This document shows positions 34,133 through 46,807 of a DNA stretch of 64,000 nucleotides, piece by piece. The notes under the pieces were generated by a model. It was not told where the DNA came from and did no database searches. It saw only the letters and a list, made by a program, of their open reading frames with translations. Position 1 is the stretch's first letter. Each line of letters starts with the position of its first letter. The translations under genes and the position numbers were made by a program. Source of the DNA: Juglans regia (taxonomy: Eukaryota; Streptophyta; Magnoliopsida; Fagales; Juglandaceae); NCBI RefSeq assembly GCF_001411555.2, contig NC_049901.1, positions 11,294,681 through 11,358,680 on the forward strand. Direction: 5' to 3'.

Positions 34133-37100
34133 AAGCCAACGGGCGTAAAAGGGCAGGGCAACTACCCTCCCTACCTCCCAGCTTGCACGTATCCTTGAAT
34201 CTTTCTCTGATCTCGTCCATGCCTACTCAAATCAGCCACCATCTTCCACGGCTTCGCACTGAAAGTGATCGGCGAACGTCGCACCTCCTGGCGGTGGCGG
34301 ATCATCTCGAGGAGAGCGGTGGCGCCATCTGAGACTACCGCAGTTAGATCGAGTACGAGCCATGCGCCATAATCGAGTTGGGGATGCCCCTACAATTGTT
34401 AATTTAGGCGGTCCAAAGTAGTGGACATCTTTCTCAGACACGACGGAATGCAAACCCTCCCGAAGTCGCAACCCTCCCTCCCTCCTTACTAATCTCGGAT
34501 GAAATCAAGTTTTCGGCATGAGTCTGAAGTGTTTGTGAGCTGTATGGTTTGCCTCCCTCCTTCCCTCACTTCTCTATTTTAGATTTTCTGGTAAGTTTGG
34601 TCTGAAGTGTTGTGAATCTTGTTAATTTATTGAACCTGGAAGAATCCATGACCAGTTGTTTCGATCGTGAATCTGTCTGAGCTTTTTGTTCTAATTTTGA
34701 TTTTCTAGAAGGAAATTAAAGTTTGAGTATTTTTGGGAGTTTTCCAACGGAGTGCCCAGAGGAGGAACTAATTGAACTTGGAAAGTCGTTTGATAAAATT
34801 GCGAACAAAAGATAAAACTGTTTGTATGATTGTATCTAGTTTATTTGCTTAGAGAGAGAGAGAGAGAGAGAGAGTGGCGAGGGAGGTGGGAGAGGAAGGG
34901 ATAGGGATAGGGGAGAGATCATTTAAAGGAAAAATAATAATAATAATCACCTGCATGCAGGTGTAAACTCAATATTTCTGCAAATCCTATGTGGCAACTA
35001 CTCATTCGCTGATGTAAAAATGGGCTATGCACCCGACCTGCTGGGAGCTTCACCTTTTTTTTTTTTTTTTCATTTCATTTCTTAAACATGAAACAACCGA
35101 CAACGGTAGCTAAAGACAGTAGCTGGGAAAGATGCGCAAGCACTTGATACGTACTGATCAGAGCCAAAGCCAAGTGCAAATTTTACCTTTTTTTATCACA
35201 AAATTTCTACATTGAACTAGCTATAGCCATATATTTTAGTTTTGAGCTACAGTAATTTTTTTCACCTAGCTATATTTGGCTATACACTATTGAAGGACCA
35301 AATGAGTTTTTTATTATTTTTTCTCAATTTCCCTCCCTTTCCCTCCCTTTTTGGTAATTTTTCTTGCCAAATTACTTTTCTTTTATGATAAAGTTTCAAA
35401 TTGAGGGTACATTTATTTTCTATCATTATTAGCTTAATACACAATATAAAAATATAAATAGCAAAAAAAAAAGGTTAGCAAAAATTAATTTGTTGGTTTC
35501 AAGAATTGTTGTATAATTTTTTTTTATCAAATATTATTAAAATATATGAAGTATATTTACAAAATATGAAAAAAAAAATTTGTCAAATATTATTAAAATA
35601 TATAATATAATAATATTATTTTGACTTTAAAATGACTAGTCCAATGTGGACTTAGATAGTCAAAAGTTAATACAATAGCCAAAATGTAAGATTTTAGCCA
35701 AATTTTAGACTTGGCAATGGCTAGTCCATTGCCAATGCTCTCACTAATGGGCAATGCCAGGAATCCGTTAAGCATCCCGTTTCTTTTCTTTTTTTTTTTG
35801 TTTCTTTTTTTTTTCTTTTATGTAGTGATTACAAAAATATTATTTAATAATATTATGATTTTTTAAAAAAAAATAATTAAAAATGTTAAAAAAAATAATG
35901 TAAAAAAAATATATTTAAATATTTTCTTAATTACTATATAAAAAAACTAAAAAATAAAAAAAATAGAATAGGATAAATAAAGGGATCCTCCAGCAGGATC
36001 TCTATTATTTTTCTTAAAAATTTATTTCATATTTAGATTGTTTTTTTAAAAAATAAAAAATAAAACGGAGGAGGTTAAAATCTAGATTTTCCATTTAAAA
36101 AATAAGACTATATAACATTAGGCTATGAAGCTCTTGCCTTGAATTATCTCTTATTATTAGTATGATTGTTATTGAGTTTTTTAGTTGATATTAATACTGG
36201 CACGGTCATGGCATTGCAGGATGGACCCATTCTCTATAGATCAAAATGTTTTCCTTCATATTTTTCTCACATTTATTTTCCAAAGCAGAAAAAAAAAAAA
36301 AAAAAAAAAAGAAAGGAGAAAAATTTTGGAGGGTGTTTTAGTTTGTAGACTTTGGATCGTATTTGGAAGAGTCGAATCATGTGAATAAAATATATTTGAA
36401 GGGCAATGTTACACAATTTCACTAATTTTTATACATCACATTTTTAAAATTTTTTTTAAAATTAATTTAATTCTTTTATTTATTATTTAAATATTAAATA
36501 TTTGATAAAAAAAATTAATAATAATTTAAAAAAATGTGGTGTGTGAAAATTGTGAAATTTTTTATATTTGAAGAATATATAATTATGATGTGTATTTGTT
36601 TGTGTGCGCAAAGATTCGTTAGACAGATATACATGAACAAGTAACGTACGGTGGGACATCTCCTGTTATAAAATTTAATAGCCAGTATTGCTTCTTGACA
36701 AACCGTACCTCTTTATCTTGTCTCGCACTGCGGTGTACCATTGAAATAATTTCAATCAAGTGTAATGATAGGGTTGTTATTTTATTATTATTATTTTTTT
36801 TAATTTTTAATTTTATTTAATAATTAAGAAAATGAGTATTAATAAAATTATATATATTTTTAATTTTTTTTAATGATTAAAGATGTTAAAAAAATATTTA
36901 AAAAAATAATAAAAAAAACTTAAAATGTGTATGAGTAGTAAATGGATAGTAATAGAATAGTAACCCTATCACTACCCTTCAATCAAATCATTCCACGCTT
37001 TCACTTACAATAATTTTACTCTCGTATCCAAAATATTTCATCCACTCTATGTAATATATTATTTATTATAAATGTTAAAAAACAAAGAAATATAAATATC

Positions 37101-37683
37101 TTTGATACTAGTTATCATATCTAATGGATAAATAGATTATTATTTTTTAATTATTAGTGTGTTTAATGGATAAAAAAATAATTTAATTTTTTATTGAAAA
37201 CGTCATAGTTGATAAAATGTGTTTTGAAAAAATTTAAATTTAGAGATGAGATAAAATAAAATGAATTGAGATAATTTATAAATAATAATAAAATTTATGA
37301 ATTAAAATTTATAAATAATAATAAATAATTGTGAGATGAGTTGTCAGTCCAAAGTGGCAGCGTGGAGGATTTTAATTTGACTAAAATGAGTGGCATGGCG
37401 TGCCACTGGTCCACTGTGGAGAAAAGAAAATAATAAATAAATAGAAGGATATTTTAGTGATTCGAGTTGTTGATCAACATGTAATTAGTAATATTGGGTT
37501 GATCTTTGTAAGTTATTTTTGCAGAGGACGCAAGCTGGATCCACGAATAATATAATTGGAGATGATCGAGAGGCCTCAGCATGCCGGTTAGATGAGATGT
37601 CGCTGTCTCATGAGTGATGGCTAATCTGTTTGCCTTTTTGTTTTCCCTTTTTTTAATAATATTCACTCATAAAAATATTTGAA
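33776..37683. other. Intergenic DNA with MITE remnants and simple tracts
   Basis: Contents: a T-run followed by about 14-15 G (33789-33812); (TA)n at about 34095-34128; an unassigned moderately GC-rich block at 34130-34500; (GA)n near 34853-34873; a likely MITE at about 35160-35740 whose right end is 'ctagtccattgccaatgctctc'; a second small element at about 35745-36010; and long A/T runs. No gene I can support. Confidence 0.45.
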
Positions 37684-38530
37684 AGAAATAAATATTTTGA
37701 TAAATATCATTTTATGTAACTTTAAAAATGATATTTACAGCCGTCAATAGTTAATGATCATTAATTATATATTGACAACTTTAATTCTTGTAACTGAAGA
37801 ATAGTTAATGATGTTTTGATGTAAATTAATGTTAAATATAGTTTTAAAACGTATAAGTCATGTGTATTTATTTAAAAAAAAATAGAGTTCATGATTAAAA
37901 AAAATACACGAGATTTACATATTAAGTATTATAAATATCATTTCTCTTTAACATATACCTATATCCTTAGTTTTGGAATTACATTGTATATGTTGTTAGT
38001 TTGATTAAAATTAAGGCCATCTTTGAGATCATAATTGTTCTTAGGTATTTTTATATATTTTTAAATTATTTTATTATTATTTATTATTATTCACAAATTA
38101 TTTCATTACTATTTATAAATATTATGAGATATTCTTAATCAGTATCCAAACAAGCCCTAAAAGCTTAAGATTTGATATAGTGGTCAAATAAGAACTGGTA
38201 TATATCCACGTGCTCAAATTATAAATTGGTCACAATATGATAATAACTTATGATAATTAAATAGTACAGGCTGCTGCTTGATCTATTGAATTTTCTAGAT
38301 CAAGGTACTTTTAAGCTTTGGTCACACACCACATGATTGATGATTTTATAATATACTTATGGACATGATTGATGATTTTATAATATACTTATGGATATTA
38401 TTAAAAGGACATCAATGATTTGGACCAATGGGTGGTACTCCTTGAAAATGATTTTCTTTGGAATTTTGGGGTTTGGTTTGAATTATTCAGATCATTGTCA
38501 GCGGGAATTTCGATTATTTTCTTTGGTTAA

Positions 38531-38740
38531 GGGGAGGTTTAGGGGGTGAGATAAGAATTTTATGTTTTATTTTGAAATTTAAAATATTATGTTTTAATAT
38601 TATTATTATTTTAGAATTTGAAAAATGTGTATTGAGATTTGAAAAAGTTGAATTGTTTATTATATTTTGTATAAGAATTTGAAAAATGTGTAATGATGAG
38701 ATGAAAATTTTATATTTTATCTTGTACCCCAAACCTGCCC
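38531..38740. mobile_element. Tourist/PIF-Harbinger-like MITE present only in unit A
   Basis: The 210-bp element has ends GGGGAGGTTTAGGGGGTGAG and (reverse complement of the right end) GGGCAGGTTTGGGGTACAAG. It is flanked by TAA at 38528-38530 and 38741-38743. Unit B reads straight through at about 54814-54826 (ggttgagagtcat), an effectively empty site. Confidence 0.82.
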
Positions 38741-39347
38741 TAAGGGTCATATCTAAGTTTTTGTGGATACAAATCATATATTAATATATATTATCCAGGC
38801 CATGTCATATATATATATATATATATATATAGATCAGTACTACTTGAAGAATTAAATAAACTAGTTCATCTAGAAATTAATTGATATTTTAGAAAATCCA
38901 CCAAGAAATTAAAATAGAATTTTATCAAACAGGTTACTTCTTTAGAAAATAAAAATTCATATTTTCAGATTTTTAAATATGGTATTTCTGTGTTCTACAA
39001 TTTCAATTATTTGCTACAATTATCAAGTTAATAAGTCTGTAAATTATATGACAGTAATATTTTTAGATTGTTCCTATTTTATTTCAATATGAAAAATTTG
39101 TCTAAGATTAGGTATAGTATCTCATTTCATCAGTATAATTCTTTTAAAATTTTTATATAAAATATAATAAATAATTTAATTTTTTTAAATACTAAATTAA
39201 GTAATGATATTAAAAAATAATATTTTAATTAACTTTTTCTTTTTAACGTAAGGCATGACGGTATACCCATTGCGTGGCAAACCAAGTTGCTGCTACCGTC
39301 ACATTGCGTCCTACCTAGCTAGACTGCAAAGCTACCTTTTCCAACGC

Positions 39348-39353
39348 TATAAG
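39348..39353 (+). promoter_or_regulatory. TATA-like box of small ORF copy A
   Basis: TATAAG in 'cgctataagatctgcc', 83 bases upstream of the ATG. It is conserved in unit B. Confidence 0.4.
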
Positions 39354-39430
39354 ATCTGCCTCTGTGTCCAGTGAATGGCGGCACTCAAACCCTTCAGGAG
39401 CTGAAAACAGATAGAAGGAGTACTTTCAAC

Positions 39431-39586
39431 ATGAGTGGGAATGGCGGCAACCAAGATTCCAGCCAAAAGAAAGTGCTCCACCCATCCCCTTCATTTGGAA
39501 ACCAGCCACCACCGCGAGGCAAGATCCTGGCTGGTATCTTTAATGGGGGTTCCAAGTCCACTTCTAATTCCTCTTCCAAAAAATAA
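39431..39586 (+). CDS. Small uncharacterised protein, 51 aa (tiny-protein family, unit A)
   Basis: I do not recognise a named family. The sequence begins MSGNGGNQDSSQKK, continues HPSPSFGNQPPP, then RGKILAGIFNGG and a Ser/Thr/Lys tail ending SSSKK. It is hydrophilic apart from the short ILAGIF core, with no targeting signal. The copy in unit B is identical up to the last residues, where one A fewer in an A-run changes the ending to SKNN. It is also related to the 60-aa ORF at 33593. In-frame sequence extends upstream to about 39371 but without an ATG, so 39431 is the start. A 9-codon open frame (MAALKPFRS) lies 26 bases before it. Possibly a regulatory or adaptor peptide; the function is unknown. 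Confidence 0.62.
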   Translation: MSGNGGNQDSSQKKVLHPSPSFGNQPPPRGKILAGIFNGGSKSTSNSSSKK

Positions 39587-40723
39587 TTGATGGGGATCTC
39601 CCCATTTGCTGTGTGTACGTTCTGGGTTAATTTAGGGTTCATGGGGATCATGTTAATATGATGGATGTTATCATGGGTGTCATCTGTTGCTTTTTAATGT
39701 CGTAGTGATGTAAATATAAATATGCATGTGTGTGTGTGTGTCGGCCACTGCTGATACGATCGAGAAGATGATCATTCTATATATACCTTAATTAATGATC
39801 TCCAAACCATAATAGAGTTTGAGAAATTAAGGTAGATATCAGATCATCAGGAGCTATCTAGCTAGTTTGCTTAGACTTGTATGCTTTCTCATCATCATGT
39901 GAACCTTTGTTTGTACGTTGTGCTTTTGTTTTCTGGTAATCAACGTATCTATAATATTGTTCAGTTTCTGTGTGTACATTTTGAGACTCGACTTGTTCTA
40001 TTTTTAACTGATCTTTGATGTTCAATATATATTTACCAAATACGTAAGAAGAAGCTAGCTATAGCAGTAGTGTTGTTTAGAGATAATTGATTCTGTACCC
40101 CAAGAACATCATCATCCATGATTTATCATCAGCTCAAAATCTCATCAAACTCTAGTCATCTCATCACATGCGCGCTGCTCAGGAGGATTAAGATAATTAC
40201 TGTTGGACCCACAAACAAGTCCTCTAATTTGGTATTTTTCAAGACATGAAGATAAGATCATAAAGTAAGTAGTCAAACAGAGTTTATTTTGCTTACAATC
40301 GGGCTAGTGGCCTTGCACGTGCCCAACTACCGAAAGTAGACGGCCAGATTCATTGAATGAAAACGAGAGACTGCCTTCGAAAACCACAGAACACTAGTCT
40401 TGTTTTACAAAACATGGTGCTCCTCATTATATATAGAGAGAGATATTTTAATCAATTGTATCTTCTTTTAATCAATCGTATCTTCTGCAACTTGCAAAGC
40501 CATTAACATAGAGGAAAATGGTTCGGTTCTCATGAAAACAAAGTAAGAATTGACATGTTAAAAAGGCATTGAATGCGAATAATATAAGACCATAATGACT
40601 ATAATTATTATTTTTTTTAAGGTCGGACATCTCGAATCCCAATTTGATGGAATAAAAGCCTTGCATGCATGTGAAGAAAACCAATCATGATAACAACGAA
40701 ATAAAATCAATTATCACGTGTTA

Positions 40724-40726
<3 letters not shown>

Positions 40727-40760
<34 letters not shown>
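40727..40760. repeat. (TA)n microsatellite in unit A
   Basis: About 17 TA units; the matching tract in unit B (about 57330-57347) is shorter. A similar (TA)n lies at 38808-38831. Confidence 0.9.
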
Positions 40761-40763
<3 letters not shown>

Positions 40764-41985
40764 AGCTTATGTTAGTGGGAGCTTAGCCCGTGCCAACTCT
40801 TAACCTAAAATTTAACAATACATTAATGTGTCAAGTCTGAAATAGAGCAACATCACGACTACTCGATAAAAACTACTATTTAAATATTTTGAATAGTGAG
40901 TACATATAAAATGAGTTAAAATAATTTATAAATAATAGTGAGATATTTGAGTTAAGATAAATTAGAAATAAGTTAAGTTAAAATATTTTATGGAGTTTTG
41001 AGAAAGGAAAGAGAAAAAATTGTATAAAAATATTATAAAGTTAAAATATTATCAAAATATAATTTTTTAATATAATTTTTATTTTGAAATTTGAAAAAGT
41101 TTAATTAATATTTTTTGTGTTTTGTTTGGAAGTTTAAGAAATTTATAATAATTAGATAATGATTAGATAAAAATATTAAAAATTTGAAATGAAAAAAATA
41201 TTTATATTTATAATGTCTAAATATTAAAATAAAATGAAATAAAATAAAATAAAAATATCTCGCTATCCAAACCAATCCCAAATATTTTATAACGACTCTT
41301 AAGACTTAAGAGGCAACGTAGCAATGGGCGTGCTTGTTATATCAAGTGAAGCAACGTTCTAACAATATTTCATAGCAATGGACCCATATTTTGCTAACAA
41401 TCTTGCTTGGCCCATATTTTGAGTGTATGATTTCTTTTTTTGTATAGTCCGTTTGGATTGAAAAATGAGATGAGATAAGATGAGTTAAAATGACTTATGA
41501 ATAATAATAAAATTTATGAGTTGATATGAGTTGAGATGATTTTTAAAAATTGTGTTCGAATTGAAAGTGAGATGAAATTGCCGTTTTAAGTTGTTTGAGA
41601 AGAGATAAATGTAAGTCTCACAAATGATTGCATAGTATTTATAATAATTTTATTTTATTTATAAATATATTTATAAATAAATAATAATTTTTTAAATTAA
41701 ATACCCATTTTTTTTATCATATAATTCATAATAATATTACAAGATGACAATATTTTTATAAAATAAAATTATATAAAAAATATTATAAACTCAAAATATG
41801 TATATCAAATTTTTATAAAATCTTAAGTTAATAATAAAAAAATATTAATATTTTTATTTAACTTTAATTTGATTTTATATCAATTTTTTATTTAACGAAT
41901 TTGACATTGTGATCATGCAGGGTGCCTTTCTCTTTCATCTGGAGATGGGTTTTCTCTTTTATCTACAAAAGCAAAATCAATATGG

Positions 41986-42173
41986 ACAGAATGGAACGAC
42001 CGGACTAAACCGAACTGTTCCCTTTGGGGGTTCGGTCCGGTCCAGGGTGGAAAAACCCTAGATCAAAGATATTCAGTCCGGTCCATAAAAAAAACTAATA
42101 TGGACTGACCAGACAGTACTGAATTCACCCCTACTCGTGTTACACTTAAAAATAGTGAACAAAAAGTGCTTGA
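41986..42173. repeat. Fragment of a 'cggtccggtcc' repeat between unit A and the copia element
   Basis: It contains ggttcggtccggtccaggg, an inverted-looking 'ttcagtccggtccat' and 'gaattcacccctactcg', typical of small plant foldback repeats. It begins where units A and B diverge (after 'aaagcaaaatca'). Confidence 0.4.
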
Positions 42174-42467
42174 TGAAATGCCTCAACTGACGTGAGAGTC
42201 TTTGAGAGTCTATTTTATTTATATACTTGACATATTGTATCAATACATGAGAGTTTGTACTGATTGGAGACCTACGGTATATGCAGTAATGGAAAGTAAT
42301 TACAAAATAATAAAGATGTTAGCCGTTGCACGATTTATGGAGATGGGCTGGCTGTTCCATAATTCATGGACGTAATCTTGCTTGTAGTCGTTGGTTCTGT
42401 GTATGGAAGGTAGCCGTTGGGTTCTTCACAAGGTAAGTTTTCTGCTGCCTTGTCTTTTAAGTTAATA
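42174..42467 (-). repeat. 3' LTR of the Ty1/copia element
   Basis: About 294 bp, roughly 95% identical to the repeat at 46512-46807 (around 14 differences counted by eye). Just inside it, on the minus strand, is the purine tract TTTGCGGGGGCA, the polypurine tract expected before a 3' LTR. That fixes the element's orientation. Confidence 0.88.
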
Positions 42468-45400
42468 TGCCCCCGCAAACTGTGCTGAGGGACGATGCCA
42501 AGTTTGGTCTGAAGATCAATAAGAGCAGATCGGCCAAGGGGCTTGGTAAAAATATTGACAATTTGATGAGATGCCGAGACATGCCGTGTGTGAAGAAGTC
42601 CAAGAGCGACACGTTCACGAACATAGTAATAATCAATTTCAATTTGTTTGCTCCGTGCATGAAAGACAGGGTTAACAGTCATGTAAAGAGCACTAATATT
42701 ATCCCAGAGTAGCAACGGAGTGGAGGTGAGGTGAATGCTCAGATCACGTAATAAGAACGATATCCAAGTTAGCTCGGTAGTTGTATGGGCCATGGCTCGG
42801 TACTCAGCTTCGGAGCTGGATCGAGAGACTGTGTGTTGTTTTTTTGTAGACCAAGAGATACAGTTGCTTCCAAGAAAGACACAGTAGCCAGTGGTGGAGT
42901 GCCTGGTAATAGGACAACCTGGCCAATCTGCATCAGAAAAGACATAGATCAAGTGTAAAATGGGAACTAAAATGAAGACCAAGGTCTACAGTGCCTTTCA
43001 AATATCAAAGAATGCGCTTGACCATTTTATAATTTGCTTCAGTAGGTGAATGCATAAATTGAGAAACAAAGTTAACACTGTAAGAAAGGTCAGGACAAGT
43101 AAGGGTAAGGTATTGGAGTGCACCAACAATACTGCGGTAGTGAGTAGGGTCGGAGAACAGTGTCTAAGAGGTAAGTCCTTTGGTCTTTGGCATCATGGGA
43201 GTGTTCATAGGTTTACAGTCATGCATCTGATCTCGTTCTAGAATATCAATGGCATATTTGGTTTGAGAGAGGATAAGGCCTCAGTGGTTGGATTGATTTA
43301 GATACCAAGGAAATAATGAAGAGAACCAAGGTCTTTCATGGCAAATTGACTATGAAGAATGGAATTTAAAGAAGATACTCAGTAGAGGAGCCAGTTAATA
43401 AAATATCATCAACATACAAGGGTAAAATAAGAGTACCACGCGGGGAGTGACAAACAAATAATGAAGAATCAGCAGTGCTACAAAGAGAGCCATAAGTTAA
43501 TAAAAAAATGCTAAATTTGTCAAACCAAGCCCGGGGAGCCTGTTTGAGACAATAAAGAGCTTTATTTAATTTGCAAACATAAGAAGAATGAGTTGGATGA
43601 ATAAAACCTGGAGGTTGTTCCATGTAAATAAATTCCTGAAGATCATCGTGAAGAAATGCATTTTTAACATCCAACTGTCGAATACTCCAGCGGTTGATGA
43701 GAGCAAGGGTGATTACAATGCGGATAGTACTGGGTTTGATAACAAGGGAGAATGTCTCATGGTAATTTATGCCATCTTCTTGATGAAAACCTTTAGCTAC
43801 TAAACGAGCTTTTAACCGATCCAGGGAGCCATCAGCTTTGAGTTTGCTTTTGAAAATCCATTTACAACCTATAATAGACATAGTGGAATCATGAGGGACA
43901 AGAGTCCAAGTGTTATTCACATGTAAGGCTTGTAATTCATCATGCATAACTTGTAACCAACCAGGATGTTTGAGAGCAGAGCGAATGGATTTGGGCTCAG
44001 TCGGAATGGAAACCAGGTCATGCAAGAGAGCATATTTGGGGTTAGGCTTACAAATACCGGACTTGGACCGTGTGACAACGGTAGTAGCAAGGGTCACTGA
44101 AGAAATGGTGGGAGGGTTAGTGTGAAGTAGGGGCGCAGTCATGGCAGTATCAGATGATGATGATGGAGATATAGGTAGTCTACTGGCACTAATGAAGGGT
44201 GGAGCAGGTGCAGGAGAAGGGTCTGAAGTGGATAGAGATGGAAGAGGAATATCCGCCGCTATGGTGGATGAGGAAGGTTCAGGACCAACGTCAGGTATGG
44301 TGGAGTTGGAGAAAGGGGTAGGAGGAGTAATCCACGTATCAAAGGTGGAAAGAACTGACTCGGTAGGTGAAGGTTACCAGGCTGTTTAAACGGAAAGGTG
44401 GACTCATTAAACACAACATGGCGTGAGATGAAAGTATGACCAGAGGGAGGGTGATAGCATTTGTAATCTTGATGCTTATCACTATAACCCATAAAAACAC
44501 AAGGTAAGGTTTTAGGATCAAATTTATTCTTTATCGTATCCCAAGTGTAGGGAAAGCATTTTGAGCCAAACACACGTAAAGAACTATAGTCAGGATAGGT
44601 ACCATGAAGGATGGAAAATGGTAACTGTAAGTCAATGGTGGTGGAAGGGAGCCGGTTAATCAGAAAAGTGGCAGTGGCAAAGGCTTCAACCCAGAGGCAT
44701 TTTGGAACGCTACTATGAAAAAGCATGGTCATCCCGAGTTCACGATTGGTACGGTGACGTCGTTCAACCATACCATTTTGTTCAGGAGTATGAGGACACG
44801 AATACTGGTGAATAATACCTTATTTTTGTAAATGGGATGTAAATTGAATATTAGCAAATTCATCACCCCCATCAGTTTGGAAAATTTTAATTTTTTTGCA
44901 AAATTGTCGCTCAACATATTTTTCAAAAAGTAATAAAGCAGGAAAAAAAATCAGATTTTTTGCATAAAGGAATAAGCCACATAAATTTAGAAAATACATC
45001 AACTAAGCATGCATAATAATTAAATTTACCAATGGAAACTACAGGAGCTGGACCCCATAAATCACAATAAATTTTATCAAACGCATTATGAGTAATATTG
45101 CTAGAAGGTAAAAAAGGAAGTTTGCAAAGTTTGCCTAATTGGCAACTGTCACAAAAAGAAGAATTTTTGTTAGAGCTAGAAACTTGAATAAGTCATTTTG
45201 ATTTTAAGACTTGTAAAGAAGATGCCTGAGGATGTCCCAAGCGCTGGTGCCAAAGATCTTCAGGGACACGTCGGAATCGTGTGGAAAAGTGAGCTTCATA
45301 TGGAGGAGAAACGACATAGAGGTTACCCTTCCGTCGTTCGGTCAAAAGGACGCGGTTGGTCTCTCGTTCCTTAACAACAAAACCAACACCGTAAAATTCG

Positions 45401-46500
45401 CAGTTATAACGATAATCAGTGGTAAGTTGTCCAATAGATAAAATATTTTTTGCCAATGCAGGTACTAATAAAACATCACATAATTTAATTTTAGTGGTGC
45501 CATTATCAAGATAAGTATCACCAGTATGAGTAATAGCATGAGAACTACCATCTCTAATAATAACAACATCATTACCAAAATAGCGACGTAAATTTTCAAG
45601 TATACCTGGGTCGCCGATCATATGAGCGGATGCACCAATGTCAACCGTCCATTCAACATCATGAAAAAAATTCTCAAGAGTCATTGCAGCAAGGGCCTGA
45701 GGAATATCGTTAGGTTGGTAGGAGTGATTGAACCGATTCCAACATTTAAGAGCTACATGGCCTCTTTTTCCACAAATTTGACAGCTTTCAATATGGGGAG
45801 AGTCGTGGCCTTTGTTAATGGGCCGGGCATCAGTATCACGTGGGTTAGGCCCACTGCCATTTGGTGCGAAACGCACGTTTTGAGTGCCATCACCAGAGGT
45901 CCTCACCGGCTGGTTAGAGGGTTGAAACCCTCGACCTTTCGAAGATCGATTCTGAGATCGATTATTGTTGCGGTAATCAGACTGAGGTGGGCGATGGTAA
46001 TCTTTGGTGGAGTTCGATTGTCTCTGTCCATAGAAAGCAAAATTATTAGTGGAATCATGAAGGGTTGAGCGGATTTCATACCCTTGGAGCGGAGGAATCA
46101 GTTCGGTGTAGGAGGGCATGGGAGCTTTCAACATCGTCGTCGTGAAGGGCTCGTACTTGGCTCCAAGACTATTCAGCAATGAGAAAACTTTCATTTTGTC
46201 TTGCACGGGCCGACCGATTGAAGCAAGGCTATCACACAAACCTTTGAGTGTGCGAAGATGATCACCAAGAGGCGTCGATGGTTCCTTGCCCAGGTATGTT
46301 AACTGCTGTGTAAGGTGGAATTCCCATTCTTGGAAATCATAAGCATACGCCTCTTTGAGAGCCACCCAAACGTGATGGGCAGAATCAAGGCCTACAACGA
46401 GGTCAAGGGCTTTCTCAGATAATGTCCCGATAATCCATTCTCGGAGCAATCGATCTGATTTGTGCCATTGAAGGAAGGCAGGACTGGGTTCAGGTTTGCT
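42335..46500 (-). pseudogene. Ty1/copia gag-pol pseudogene
   Basis: In reading order: truncated gag (from about 46500) with the CCHC knuckle CQICGKRGHVALKC; a protease site reading WTVDIGASAHMIG, where families have D-[ST]-G; the pre-integrase zinc region DLWHQRLGHPQASS; an integrase core with FQTDGGDEF, broken by stops around 44780-45190; and the integrase C-part (TNRELGMTMLFHSSVPKCLW, FGSKCFPYTW). Then reverse transcriptase (43366-44142) with WIFKSKLKADGSLDRLKARL, RQLDVKNAFLHDDL and the catalytic LPLYVDDILLTG. The link to RNase H is frameshifted. RNase H (42335-42982) has DADWPGCP and SRSSSEAEYRAMA. Stops, frameshifts and the protease change make it non-autonomous. Confidence 0.9.
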
Positions 46501-46511
46501 CGTTGCGCCAT

Positions 46512-46807
46512 TGAAATGCCTCAACTGACATGAGAGTCTTTGAGAGTCTATTTTATTTATATACTTGACATATTGTATCAATACATGAGAGTTTGTACTG
46601 ATTGGAGACCTACGTTATATGCGGTAATAAAAGTAATTACAAAATAATAAAGATATTAGCCGTTGCACGATTTATGGAGATGGGCTAGCTGTTCCATAAT
46701 TCATGGACGTAATCTTACTTGTAGCTGTTGGTTCTATTTATGGAAGGTAGCCGTTGGGTTCTTCACAAAGTAAGTTTTCTGCTGCCTTGTCTTTTATGTT
46801 AATAACA
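46512..46807 (-). repeat. 5' LTR of the Ty1/copia element
   Basis: Near-identical partner of 42174-42467. On the minus strand it begins TGTTATTAACATAAAAG and ends GGCATTTCA, giving the usual TG...CA. The following bases are gag coding, not a primer-binding site. Confidence 0.88.

Larger units (their letters stand above)
37684..41985. repeat. Segmental duplication, unit A
   Basis: Direct copy of unit B (46856-58495). Matching landmarks include 'gtatgttgttagtttgatta' (about 37987 and 47812), 'gaattttctagatcaaggta' (38288 and 48262), the small ORF (39431 and 55541), 'cttatgttagtgggagctta' (40766 and 57351) and 'tctacaaaagcaaaatca' (41963 and 58479). It carries one small ORF and its own Tourist-like MITE. 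The ends were judged by eye. Confidence 0.88.
42174..46807 (-). mobile_element. Ty1/copia LTR retrotransposon, internally deleted
   Basis: Two LTRs flank a 4.0-kb interior on the minus strand, ordered gag, protease, integrase, reverse transcriptase, RNase H, which is the copia order. The leader, primer-binding site and N-terminal part of gag are missing: the 5' LTR joins directly to gag codons (NGATSKPEPSP...). No clear 5-bp target duplication was found (flanks 'cttga' and 'cttac' share only ctt). The element lies between the two duplicated units. Confidence 0.9.

Noticed and set aside
34232..34471. 79-codon minus-strand frame with an Arg-rich middle
   Set aside because: No recognisable motif; no TATA box or splice support; possibly part of an unknown repeat.
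40300..40335. CTAG next to a 'gcacgtgc' palindrome (both units), as a third Helitron end on the minus strand
   Set aside because: The stem is weak, the base after CTAG is C and not T, and no matching 5' terminus was seen. It is also part of the duplicated unit.
43910..46068. Several plus-strand open frames of 60-150 codons
   Set aside because: Antisense shadows of the copia gag-pol pseudogene.
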